Shown: piece by piece, positions 1 through 6,867 of the stretch
How positions within the stretch are numbered: the first letter of the stretch is position 1
How the letters are laid out: every line of letters starts with the position of its first letter
From: Ruminococcus sp.
GTDB lineage: Bacteria; Bacillota; Clostridia; Oscillospirales; Ruminococcaceae
DNA: 13,448 nucleotides
Assembly: GCA_017544125.1 (NCBI GenBank)
Contig: JAFYET010000189.1
Coordinates: 1 to 13,448, forward strand
Direction: 5' to 3'
Position numbers and translations under genes: made by a program
Notes under the pieces: generated by a model
Database searches by the model: none
What the model was told of the DNA's origin: nothing
What the model saw: only the letters and a program-made list of their open reading frames with translations

Positions 1-486
1 ATAAACAACAGCAAGAGAAAGCAGAATAAGAAAAAACACGAAAGAGATGTCATGACCTTTTCTGACAGAAAGCGTGACCCGCTAAACCCCGATGCCTATC
101 TTTACCCGAAAGAGGTCATCGCAGAGCAGGGCATCATCTACTATCTCTTTAATAACCCCGATGATACTGATGAGCTGCTGACGCTTATCCCGCCGGATAA
201 CTTTGTTACCGAGCTTAATAAGAGGATATATAAAAGCCTGACGGATAAGATAAAAGCGGGAGAAGACTTCTCGGTATCTTCATTCAACGGCGAGTTTTCG
301 CCAGATGAAATGGGCAAGATAACCGAAATACTAAGCTCGGGCATTGATATGGGCATTACATACGATGTTGCTGAGGATTATGCGGCAGTAATAAATAAAA
401 AATTCAGCTCACTGCGTGAAAAACGGGCAAGCGAGCTTACAAACGATGAGTTTTTGAAAGCATTTTATTCCAAAAACGGGATATAA
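1..486 (+). CDS. dnaG: DNA primase DnaG, C-terminal part (5' end outside window)
   Basis: The reading frame is open from the first base of the window, so the ATG at 52 is internal and about 161 residues of the C-terminus are seen. In Firmicutes the end of DnaG is a helical domain that docks on the replicative helicase. The visible part fits: a charged lysine-rich linker (about residues 1-25), then AEQGIIYYLF and FVTELNKRIY, the pattern typical of this domain, ending with a final helix. The zinc-finger and TOPRIM catalytic domains lie upstream of the window. The gene is followed after 24 bases by rpoD. The dnaG-rpoD order is the classic macromolecular-synthesis arrangement and strongly supports the call, because the C-terminal domain alone is poorly conserved. 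Confidence 0.85.
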   Translation: MNNSKRKQNKKKHERDVMTFSDRKRDPLNPDAYLYPKEVIAEQGIIYYLFNNPDDTDELLTLIPPDNFVTELNKRIYKSLTDKIKAGEDFSVSSFNGEFSPDEMGKITEILSSGIDMGITYDVAEDYAAVINKKFSSLREKRASELTNDEFLKAFYSKNGI

Positions 487-510
487 CAAAAGAACGGAGT
501 GTTAAAGCAA

Positions 511-1617
511 ATGAATGAAAGCAAAAAGACAGTAATGGAAAACCTGATGGAAAAGGGCAAGACTACCGGTAAGCTCACAGCCAAGGAAATAACCGATGCT
601 TTTGAAAAGGTCGATTATGACGTTGAGCAGATGGATGCCTTTTATGACAACTGCACAGAGTATAATATTGAGATAATCGACGATATCATACCTGAAGACC
701 CTATGGATCTTCTGACTACCAGCGATGAAGAACTCTCCCCAGATATGGACGATATCTCGCTTTCAACTGACGGTATCGCTATTGATGACCCTGTAAAGAT
801 ATATCTCAAAGAGATAGGCAGAGTTCCGCTTCTTACTTCTGAGGAGGAGATACAGCTTGCCGAGAAGATGTCAAGCGGCAACGAAAAGGAAGCAGCAGCT
901 GCAAGAAAAAGACTTGCCGAGGCAAACCTCAGGCTCGTTGTATCAATAGCCAAGAGATATGTGGGCAGGGGCATGAGCTTCCTTGACCTTATACAGGAAG
1001 GCAATATGGGTCTTATTAAGGCTGTTGAAAAGTTTGACTACACTAAGGGCTTTAAGTTCTCGACATACGCAACATGGTGGATAAGACAAGCTATCACAAG
1101 AGCTATTGCTGACCAGGCAAGAACTATAAGAATACCCGTTCATATGGTCGAAACTATCACCAAGGTCAAGAAGGTATCGAGCCAGCTACTGCACAAGAAC
1201 GGTCACGATGCAACTCCCGAGGAGATAGCAGAGGAGCTTGAAATGCCCGTTGAGCGTGTACGAGAGATAATGCGAATTGCTCAGGACCCTGTTTCGCTTG
1301 AAACACCTATCGGCGAGGAGGAGGATTCGCACCTTGGCGACTTTATACCCGATGAGGACGCTCCCGCACCTGCTGAAGCTGCATCGCTCGTCCTTCTCAA
1401 AGAGCAGATAAACCAGGTGCTCTCTACACTTACAGACAGAGAGGCAAAGGTTCTCAGGCTCAGGTTTGGTCTTGAAGACGGCAGATCGAGAACTCTTGAA
1501 GAGGTAGGTCAGCAGTTCAAGGTAACAAGAGAGCGTATAAGGCAGATCGAGGCTAAGGCTCTCAGAAAGCTGCGCCACCCCAACAGAAGCAACAGGGTAA
1601 GAGATTATCTCGACTAA
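511..1617 (+). CDS. rpoD: RNA polymerase primary sigma factor RpoD (SigA)
   Basis: This is the housekeeping sigma factor that directs RNA polymerase to -10/-35 promoters. The 368-residue product has a divergent region 1.1 (about 1-85) and region 1.2 beginning [11 protein letters not shown] (93-103). The region 2 core (about 137-210) includes the -10 recognition helix around [20 protein letters not shown] (186-205). Region 3 covers about 212-290. Region 4 (about 300-368) has the -35-binding helix-turn-helix [20 protein letters not shown] (328-347). The length matches Firmicutes SigA (about 370). The start is the ATG at 511: GGAG at 496-499 lies 11 bases upstream. The in-frame GTG at 499 overlaps that Shine-Dalgarno site and is unlikely to be used. 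It probably shares a transcript with dnaG. The near-consensus promoters elsewhere in the window match what such a factor recognises. Confidence 0.98.
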   Translation: MNESKKTVMENLMEKGKTTGKLTAKEITDAFEKVDYDVEQMDAFYDNCTEYNIEIIDDIIPEDPMDLLTTSDEELSPDMDDISLSTDGIAIDDPVKIYLKEIGRVPLLTSEEEIQLAEKMSSGNEKEAAAARKRLAEANLRLVVSIAKRYVGRGMSFLDLIQEGNMGLIKAVEKFDYTKGFKFSTYATWWIRQAITRAIADQARTIRIPVHMVETITKVKKVSSQLLHKNGHDATPEEIAEELEMPVERVREIMRIAQDPVSLETPIGEEEDSHLGDFIPDEDAPAPAEAASLVLLKEQINQVLSTLTDREAKVLRLRFGLEDGRSRTLEEVGQQFKVTRERIRQIEAKALRKLRHPNRSNRVRDYLD

Positions 1618-1636
1618 TACTCAAAGTGATCAGTTA

Positions 1637-1677
1637 AAGCCATAGCAAACTATGTGATAACATATATGCTATGGCTT
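1637..1677. terminator. Nested hairpin between convergent rpoD and spmB
   Basis: A perfect 11-bp outer stem (AAGCCATAGCA, 1637-1647, with TGCTATGGCTT, 1667-1677) encloses a second stem (TATGT, 1651-1655, with ACATA, 1660-1664) around a GATA loop. It lies between the stops of two convergent genes, where a shared terminator is expected. Neither strand has a clear U-run after the stem, so intrinsic termination is uncertain. It may instead be a 3'-end-stabilising structure or a Rho-assisted or processed end. Confidence 0.5.
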
Positions 1678-1685
1678 ATGATATA

Positions 1686-2198
1686 TCAAAACAGCAGCCT
1701 TACAAATACTACCGCAAACACAAATCCGAATATATCGGCAGTTATGGCAGGAATTACCGTCTTGCCCGTGCATTTTGCCTTTGCTGCTGCAAAGTAAACG
1801 GCTATGGTGTAAAATGTCGTTTCTGTGCTGCTCATCATAACGCTTGCCACCCGCCCCACAAAGGAATCGGGGCTGACATCTGAGAGGATATCGTTAAGCA
1901 CCGCAAGCGCCCCGCTTCCCGATATGCTTCTTATCAACACAAGCGGCAGGCACTGGGCAGGAAAGCCTGCCCACTCAAATGCAAATGACAGCTTATCAGC
2001 TATAAGCTCTATGACACCGCAGGCTTTGAGCATACTCACAGCAGTAAGCAAAAATAAAAGCGACGGGAATATATCAAACGCCACCTTTGCATTATCATTA
2101 GCGCCTTCACTAAAAGCCGAAAAGATATCGACTTTCTTTATAAGCCCGTAAAGGCAAATAAAGCATAGTACAGAAACTGCAAATAATTCACCTGCCAT
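1686..2198 (-). CDS. spmB: Spore maturation protein B (SpmB)
   Basis: SpmB is an integral membrane protein that in Bacillus works with SpmA in late spore maturation (core dehydration and heat resistance). Both carry the nucleoside-recognition 'Gate' type membrane domain. The 170-residue product is highly hydrophobic, with about four to five membrane segments: residues about 3-20, 42-60, 80-100, 115-135 and 145-170. It has the family pattern RSISGSGALAVLNDI near the middle and SSTETTFYTIAVYF. The length is close to the usual 175 or so. The ATG at 2198 lies inside the end of spmA (11-base overlap), so the two are translationally coupled. The exact biochemical activity of the family is not settled. 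Confidence 0.93.
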   Translation of the reverse strand: MAGELFAVSVLCFICLYGLIKKVDIFSAFSEGANDNAKVAFDIFPSLLFLLTAVSMLKACGVIELIADKLSFAFEWAGFPAQCLPLVLIRSISGSGALAVLNDILSDVSPDSFVGRVASVMMSSTETTFYTIAVYFAAAKAKCTGKTVIPAITADIFGFVFAVVFVRLLF

Positions 2199-2769
2199 TG
2201 CGCTTTTTCCTCGAATACATAATATTTGTCATTACACAGCCCGCCGTTACCGAGACAAGTGATGTGAGCAGCACTGCCGGTATTATCTCATACGGGTGTG
2301 CCGAGTCGTGTTTAAGCCTTATAGCCGCTACTGTTGTAGGTATCAGCTGGATAGATGCGGTGTTAATCACAACCAGCATAGATGTGTTACGGGCATTGTC
2401 ATCATCGCTGCCGCCAAGTTCTTTGAGCGCCTCGATGCCGAGCGGAGTGGCTGCATTTCCAAGCCCGAGCATATTTGCGGTAATGTTCATGCATATGGCA
2501 TTATATGCCTTGCTCCCCTTTATTACACCTTTAAAGAGCAACCTGACTATCGGCGACAGCAGCAGAGCTATCTTCCCCGTAAGACCGCTCTTATGGGCAA
2601 TATTCATGATACCGCCCCAGAACGCCATAACGGCACATATTGTCAATGACAATCCCATTACGGAATCAGCGCTGTTTAGGGCATTTTCACAGACGTTTTC
2701 TGCCGTTCCGTTCAATAATGAAAAAATAATTGAAAATAGCATCATTCCGCATACAATATAGCCTATCAT
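2188..2769 (-). CDS. spmA: Spore maturation protein A (SpmA)
   Basis: This is the partner of SpmB, required in Bacillus for normal dehydration of the spore core. The 193-residue membrane protein has hydrophobic segments at about 1-18, 38-55, 65-80, 130-150 and 160-180. Family-typical stretches are AFWGGIMNIAHKSGL, NITANMLGLGNAATPLG and NTSMLVVINTASIQLIP. The ATG at 2769 is preceded by GAGGTGAT (positions 2775-2782), a strong Shine-Dalgarno site at suitable spacing. It is the first gene of a two-gene operon with spmB and is transcribed divergently from abrB. No convincing SigA promoter was found upstream. This would suit a sporulation sigma factor, but no such site was identified. Whether the host actually sporulates cannot be told from this window. 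Confidence 0.94.
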   Translation of the reverse strand: MIGYIVCGMMLFSIIFSLLNGTAENVCENALNSADSVMGLSLTICAVMAFWGGIMNIAHKSGLTGKIALLLSPIVRLLFKGVIKGSKAYNAICMNITANMLGLGNAATPLGIEALKELGGSDDDNARNTSMLVVINTASIQLIPTTVAAIRLKHDSAHPYEIIPAVLLTSLVSVTAGCVMTNIMYSRKKRNGR

Positions 2770-2862
2770 AAGTCATCACCTCAGTGCTTATATCAACATA
2801 TATACTTAGTTTAAGTGACAATATACACATTTAGCATAAAGGAATACTGCTCTATGTATATG

Positions 2863-2872
2863 TTTGTACAAA
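2863..2872. other. Palindrome in the spmA-abrB intergenic region (possible operator)
   Basis: TTTGTACAAA is a perfect 10-bp palindrome in the AT-rich 226-base region between the divergent spmA and abrB starts, about 50 bases upstream of the abrB -35 box. It is flanked by ATG on the left and AATG on the right. The rest of the region holds the abrB promoter, the two ribosome-binding sites, and no ORF. A regulator-binding role is an inference only. Confidence 0.25.
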
Positions 2873-2919
2873 AATGTTTAATATTGTTACATCGGGTCGT
2901 AAACAATTAGTAAAAACGC

Positions 2920-2948
2920 TTGACATTTGCCATATTTATATGTATAAT
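2920..2948 (+). promoter_or_regulatory. SigA-type promoter of abrB
   Basis: A full-consensus -35 box TTGACA (2920-2925) is followed after exactly 17 bases by a full-consensus -10 box TATAAT (2943-2948). Transcription should begin near 2955, giving a leader of about 40 bases that contains AGGAG (2982-2986) nine bases before the abrB start. This is the strongest-looking promoter in the window. Confidence 0.92.
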
Positions 2949-2995
2949 TTAATATAAGGCAAACCAATGCCGAAGCAAGGAAGGAGAAACATAAT

Positions 2996-3244
2996 ATGAA
3001 ATCAACAGGCATAGTTCGTGACGTTGACAATCTTGGCAGAATAGTTCTTCCGATAGAATTGAGGCGAACACTTGGCATCAACGTTAAAGATTCAGTTGAG
3101 ATCTACACCGACAATGATACGATAATACTTAGGAAATACCAGCAATCATGCATTTTCTGCGGTGCTAACGAATCCCTCAGCGAATACAGAGGAAAGATGA
3201 TATGCTCACGCTGCGCAGGTGAGATAAACATCATAAATAAATGA
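2996..3244 (+). CDS. AbrB-family transcriptional regulator with C-terminal four-cysteine module
   Basis: A small DNA-binding regulator of the SpoVT/AbrB swapped-hairpin fold. Residues about 4-48 match the AbrB N-terminal domain, with the signature GIVRDVDNLGRIVLPIELRR and then LGI..KDSVEIYTDNDTIILRKY. The C-terminal part (49-82) has two CxxC pairs (Cys52/Cys55 and Cys70/Cys73), which look like a zinc-binding knuckle. This module is frequent in clostridial AbrB-like proteins and absent from the classic Bacillus AbrB C-terminus. The start is set by AGGAG nine bases upstream. It has its own consensus promoter and its own terminator, so it is monocistronic. AbrB-type proteins are transition-state or sporulation regulators, and being divergent from spmAB fits that. 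Its targets cannot be read from this sequence. Confidence 0.92.
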   Translation: MKSTGIVRDVDNLGRIVLPIELRRTLGINVKDSVEIYTDNDTIILRKYQQSCIFCGANESLSEYRGKMICSRCAGEINIINK

Positions 3245-3251
3245 TCATTTG

Positions 3252-3282
3252 AGAGCGGTCGCTTTGATGACTGCTCTTTTTT
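3252..3282 (+). terminator. Intrinsic terminator of abrB
   Basis: The stem AGAGCGGTC (3252-3260) pairs with GACTGCTCT (3269-3277), with one G-U wobble, around an eight-base loop. A run of six T (3277-3282) follows directly. It begins eight bases after the abrB stop codon. Confidence 0.9.
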
Positions 3283-3316
3283 ATATCTATATGCAAAAAT
3301 TTTATCCTGTATGCAC

Positions 3317-3348
3317 AAAACCACCCCTCAATTTTGAAGGGTGGTTTT
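3317..3348 (-). terminator. Terminator of the polyamine operon
   Basis: A perfect 10-bp stem, AAAACCACCC (3317-3326) with GGGTGGTTTT (3339-3348), has an inner TCAA/TTGA pairing. It lies two bases beyond the nspC stop codon. Read on the minus strand the stem ends in TTTT. Read on the plus strand it also ends in TTTT, so it could back up the abrB terminator. Confidence 0.85.
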
Positions 3349-3350
3349 CT

Positions 3351-4481
3351 TTATAATCTCGCTTTAAAATTTTTATATTCAAATGACTTTATCAGCCTTA
3401 TCTCGTCATTATCTTTAAGATATATCGACGGGAGCGGCATACCGTTGAAGGTGTTGTTCTTAACTGTGGTGTAAATAGCCATGTCACAGAACACCAGCCT
3501 GTCACCCGCAGAAAGCGGCTTGTCGAAGGAATAATCGCCTATGATATCCCCAGCCAGACAGGTAGGACCGCCGAGGCGGTAGGTGTATTTCTTCTCACCG
3601 GGCTTGCCTGAGCCGATGATGTTGGGTCTGTAAGGCATTTCAAGCACATCAGGCATATGGCAGGCAGCCGAGGTATCAACTATCGCTATATCTATACCGT
3701 TTTTCAGCGTATCAAGCACCTCGCAGACAAGGAAACCCGCATTGAGTGCCACTGCCTCACCCGGCTCGAGATAGACCTCAACGCCGTATTTGCTCTTAAA
3801 GCGCTTTATAAGCTCTATCAGCGCTTCGACATCATAATTATCTCTTGTGATATGATGTCCGCCGCCGAAGTTGACCCATTTGAGCTTTCCGAGGTATTTG
3901 CCGAACTTTTCTTCAAAATGCGGCAGTGTTCTTTCAAGAACGTCCTCACCCTGCTCACACATAGTATGAAAATGCAGCCCCTCTATCCCATCAAGGTCTT
4001 CTTCGGTGATATTGGCAGCCACAGTTCCAAGCCTTGAACCGACAGCGCAGGGGTTGTATATCTCAGGCTCTGTCTCGCTGTATTCGGGGTTGACACGCAG
4101 CCCGCAGGATATCTTTCTGCCGCTGCTCTCAACAGCAGCCCTGTGCAGCTTATACTGAGAAGGGCTGTTGAACACGATATGGTCGCATATCCTGACAAGC
4201 TGTGCCATGTCATCTTTCTTGAATGCGGGGCTGTATACATGAACCTCGCCCTCGCCTGCCTCTTCACGCCCGAGCATAGCTTCATACAGCCCACTTGCAG
4301 CTGTGCCGTCAAGATACTGCATTATCAGCGGGTAAACGCTGTACATTGAAAACGCCTTCTGTGCCAAGAGTATCTTACAGCCACTCTGCTCCCTGACATA
4401 TTTGAGTATCTCGAGATTATTGATGAGCAGCTGCTTATCTATTACATAGCATGGCGTGCTGACTTTATCTACATATTCCAT
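3351..4481 (-). CDS. nspC: Carboxynorspermidine/carboxyspermidine decarboxylase (NspC)
   Basis: A PLP-dependent, alanine-racemase-fold decarboxylase of the NspC family. It removes CO2 from carboxynorspermidine or carboxyspermidine to give norspermidine or spermidine. The 376-residue length is typical. The PLP lysine is Lys42 in LLAQKAFSM. FHTMCEQ (171-177), GGGHH (206-210, phosphate-binding) and EPGEA (239-243) follow. The family-specific stretch DTSAACHMPDVLEMPYRP (269-286) and GGPTCLAGD (304-312, catalytic Cys308) separate it from lysine and diaminopimelate decarboxylases. It is the last gene of the operon. Its ATG lies one base after the stop of the small ORF upstream (TGATATG) and no good Shine-Dalgarno site is seen, so it is probably translated by coupling. 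With putrescine made by the upstream genes, spermidine is the more likely product here (inference). Confidence 0.95.
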   Translation of the reverse strand: MEYVDKVSTPCYVIDKQLLINNLEILKYVREQSGCKILLAQKAFSMYSVYPLIMQYLDGTAASGLYEAMLGREEAGEGEVHVYSPAFKKDDMAQLVRICDHIVFNSPSQYKLHRAAVESSGRKISCGLRVNPEYSETEPEIYNPCAVGSRLGTVAANITEEDLDGIEGLHFHTMCEQGEDVLERTLPHFEEKFGKYLGKLKWVNFGGGHHITRDNYDVEALIELIKRFKSKYGVEVYLEPGEAVALNAGFLVCEVLDTLKNGIDIAIVDTSAACHMPDVLEMPYRPNIIGSGKPGEKKYTYRLGGPTCLAGDIIGDYSFDKPLSAGDRLVFCDMAIYTTVKNNTFNGMPLPSIYLKDNDEIRLIKSFEYKNFKARL

Positions 4482-4482
4482 A

Positions 4483-4749
4483 TCAGGTCTCTATCATGGT
4501 GAGCTTGAAGTTCTTATTTGCAGCCTTGACATCAACGAGCTTATGAAGTATCCTTGTCGCAAAGTCCTTAAACTCATCTTCTATCTTATCGTAATCGCTG
4601 AGTATAAACTCTATCTCGGGGCTGCCCTCTGTGAGTGCTTTGAAAAGCGAATCCTCATCGGTTATCTCATCATCGGGGAACATTGCATTAACATACCCGA
4701 AAAACAGCTCTTCTGTCTCGAATTTTATATCATCTACCAGTAAAAGCAT
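4483..4749 (-). CDS. Small acidic protein of unknown function, possibly barstar-like
   Basis: An 88-residue ORF with a proper Shine-Dalgarno site (GGAG ten bases before the ATG). It is tightly packed in the polyamine operon: 18 bases after the dehydrogenase gene, one base before nspC. No enzyme motif, signal peptide or membrane segment is seen. It is strongly acidic, about 22 Asp/Glu against 9 Lys/Arg. The likely order is a strand (1-10), helices (11-24 and 30-42), a strand (46-54), a long helix (57-78) and a last strand (82-87). This order, and DSLFKALTEG followed by a hydrophobic strand, recall barstar (DALWDCLTG), but the YYG part of barstar is missing. Barstar kinship is a guess from memory, not a recognised match. 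Position suggests a role tied to polyamine synthesis or translation of nspC. Confidence 0.7.
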   Translation of the reverse strand: MLLLVDDIKFETEELFFGYVNAMFPDDEITDEDSLFKALTEGSPEIEFILSDYDKIEDEFKDFATRILHKLVDVKAANKNFKLTMIET

Positions 4750-4767
4750 CGTAAATACACTCCTTTA

Positions 4768-5970
4768 TCAATCCACAAGCACAGGGTCAAAATTCTCTGT
4801 CCAGGGCAGCCCCCACTTATTGAGTGCTTCCATGAACGGGTCGGGGTCAAACTCATCGACGTTGTAAACGCCGGGCTTCTTCCACTTGCCTGTCAGCACC
4901 ATCATAGCACCGATCATAGCAGGAACGCCTGTTGTATAAGAGATAGCCTGCGAGCCTACCTCCTTGTAGCACTCCTGGTGGTCGCATACGTTATATACAT
5001 AGTATGTCTTGTCCTTGCCGTCCTTTTTGCCCTGGAATATACAGCCGATATTCGTCTTGCCCTTTGTCCTCGGGCCTAAAGATGCAGGGTCGGGCAATAC
5101 AGCCTTAAGGAACTGGAGGGGCACTATCTCCTTGCCCTCATACATGATAGGCTCGATAGATGTCATACCAACATTTTCAAGGCACTTAAGGTGTGTCAGG
5201 TAGCTCTGACCGAAGGTCATGAAGAAGCGTATCCTCTTGATGCCCTTGATATTGAGTGCGAGAGATTCAAGCTCCTCGTGGTGGAGAAGATACATATCCT
5301 TCTCGCCAACCTGATCGAAGTTGTAGACTCTCTTTATCTCCATAGGCTCAGTTTCAACCCACTTGCCGTCCTGAATATAGCTGCCCTTTGCAGATACTTC
5401 ACGGATATTTATCTCGGGGTTACAGTTGGTAGCGAAAGGATAACCGTGGTCGCCGCCGTTGCAGTCAAGAATGTCTATGTAGTTTATCTCATCGAAGTAA
5501 TGCTTCTGAGCATATGCGCAGAATACACCTGTAACGCCCGGGTCAAAGCCTGAGCCGAGAACAGCCGTGATACCTGCCTTCTCAAATCTCTCACGGTAAG
5601 CCCACTGCCAGCTGTATTCAAACTTGGCAGTGTCCTCGGGCTCATAGTTAGCCGTGTCAAGATAATCGACCTTGCACTCAAGGCAAGCGTCCATAATGTG
5701 CAGATCCTGATAAGGAAGAGCAACGTTTATACATATATCAGGCTTATACTCTTTCATAAGAGCCACAAGCTCGGGAACGTTATCGGCATTGACCTGTGCT
5801 GTGGTGATGTTGGTCTTAGTCTTGCCCTGAAGCTCCTCCTTGAATTTATCGCACTTTGACTTTGTACGGCTTGCGATACAGATATCTGTAAAAACCTCGC
5901 TGTTCTGGCAGCACTTGTGTATAACAACACCTGCAACGCCGCCTGCACCGATTATAAGCGCTCTTGACAT
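4768..5970 (-). CDS. Carboxynorspermidine/carboxyspermidine dehydrogenase (saccharopine dehydrogenase family)
   Basis: This enzyme (CASDH, carboxynorspermidine synthase) reductively condenses L-aspartate beta-semialdehyde with putrescine or 1,3-diaminopropane, using NADPH. The product is carboxyspermidine or carboxynorspermidine, the substrate of NspC. The 400-residue length fits. The N-terminus is a Rossmann nucleotide-binding motif, ALIIGAGGVAG (4-14). Family stretches follow: INVALPYQDLHIMDACLE, DYLDTANYEP and GSGFDPGVTGVFCAYA, and later a catalytic-domain region with GMTSIEP and a final TGVPAMIGAM. These favour CASDH over saccharopine dehydrogenase, and nspC two genes downstream confirms it. 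The start ATG is preceded by AAGGA at ten bases. The 48-base gap from speB is the largest within the operon and holds no obvious promoter. Confidence 0.93.
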   Translation of the reverse strand: MSRALIIGAGGVAGVVIHKCCQNSEVFTDICIASRTKSKCDKFKEELQGKTKTNITTAQVNADNVPELVALMKEYKPDICINVALPYQDLHIMDACLECKVDYLDTANYEPEDTAKFEYSWQWAYRERFEKAGITAVLGSGFDPGVTGVFCAYAQKHYFDEINYIDILDCNGGDHGYPFATNCNPEINIREVSAKGSYIQDGKWVETEPMEIKRVYNFDQVGEKDMYLLHHEELESLALNIKGIKRIRFFMTFGQSYLTHLKCLENVGMTSIEPIMYEGKEIVPLQFLKAVLPDPASLGPRTKGKTNIGCIFQGKKDGKDKTYYVYNVCDHQECYKEVGSQAISYTTGVPAMIGAMMVLTGKWKKPGVYNVDEFDPDPFMEALNKWGLPWTENFDPVLVD

Positions 5971-6018
5971 TTATCATCATTCCTTTCAATGGATTTACAG
6001 TTTTATCATTATAGCCTT

Positions 6019-6867
6019 TCAGCTTATAGAAAGCAGTATCTCCCTGAGTATCTTGCAGGCAAGGGCTGTTGAGCGCCCTGTCTGGTCATATACAGGTGAA
6101 AGCTCGTTCATATCAAGCCCCACGATATTAAGCCCCGACAGGCTCATGGCAGCCTTCAGAAGCTCTTTGAAGCTCACACCGCCCGCCTCGGGCGTGCCGG
6201 TTCCCGGGAATTCCGAGGGGTCTATCACATCAAGGTCAAGGGTGAAGTAAACGGGATTGTCGCCTATCTTCTTTATCACTTCATCAAGCGTTTCAAGGTC
6301 GAATTTGTGCATACAGGTGTGAGTTTTAGCAAACTCAAACTCTTCCCTGTCGCCGCTTCTTATGCCGAACTGGAATATCCTGTTATCGCCCACTATATCG
6401 TGGCATCTGTGAAGCACACAGGCGTGTGACAGCTTTACGCCCAGATAATCATCACGCAAATCTGCATGAGCATCAAAGTGAATAATGTGCAGATCATCAT
6501 ATTTCTTGGCAACAGCCCTTACAGCGCCGAGGGTCACAAGATGCTCGCCGCCTATCATAAAGGGTATCTTGCCATCTTCAAGTATTGTCCATGTCCTGAG
6601 AGTGATATCATCAAGCGCCTGCTCGGGGCTCCCGAACGGCAGCTCCAGATCACCGCTGTCAAATACCTTGATATCGAGCAGGTCCTTATCCTGATAGGGT
6701 GAATATGTCTCTATCCCAAAGCTCTCGCTTCTTATCGCTGATGACGCAAAGCGTGTGCCGGGTCTGAATGATGTGGTGCTGTCAAAGGGTGCGCCGAAAA
6801 GTACGATATTTGCCTCATCATACTCGCAGTCACAGCCGATAAAGGTCGAAACGTTCTTATCAAGCAT
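6019..6867 (-). CDS. speB: Agmatinase (SpeB, ureohydrolase family)
   Basis: Hydrolyses agmatine to putrescine and urea with a binuclear manganese centre. The 282-residue product keeps the metal ligands of the arginase/agmatinase family: His109 in GGEH, Asp132/His134/Asp136 in HFDAHAD, and Asp211/Asp213 in TLDLDVIDP. It also has the loop FPGTGTPEAGG (220-230) and DMNELSP (252-258). The start chosen is the ATG at 6867, seven bases after a perfect GGAGGTG (6875-6881). An in-frame ATG 36 bases upstream would lie within speE and lacks such a site. The speE stop codon lies within the first codons (8-base overlap), so the two are coupled. Between an arginine decarboxylase-like gene and putrescine-using enzymes, agmatinase is far more likely than arginase, guanidinobutyrase or formiminoglutamase. 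Confidence 0.95.
   Translation of the reverse strand: MLDKNVSTFIGCDCEYDEANIVLFGAPFDSTTSFRPGTRFASSAIRSESFGIETYSPYQDKDLLDIKVFDSGDLELPFGSPEQALDDITLRTWTILEDGKIPFMIGGEHLVTLGAVRAVAKKYDDLHIIHFDAHADLRDDYLGVKLSHACVLHRCHDIVGDNRIFQFGIRSGDREEFEFAKTHTCMHKFDLETLDEVIKKIGDNPVYFTLDLDVIDPSEFPGTGTPEAGGVSFKELLKAAMSLSGLNIVGLDMNELSPVYDQTGRSTALACKILREILLSIS

Noticed and set aside
52-54. ATG at 52 as a true gene start
   Set aside because: The frame is open to the left edge and the product is only the C-terminal domain of DnaG, so this methionine is internal.
499-510. GTG at 499 as the rpoD start
   Set aside because: It overlaps the GGAG ribosome-binding site that serves the ATG at 511, and has no site of its own.
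2770-2880. SigA promoter for spmA on the minus strand
   Set aside because: TTGTCA-like and TATA-like hexamers occur, but none are paired at an acceptable spacing.
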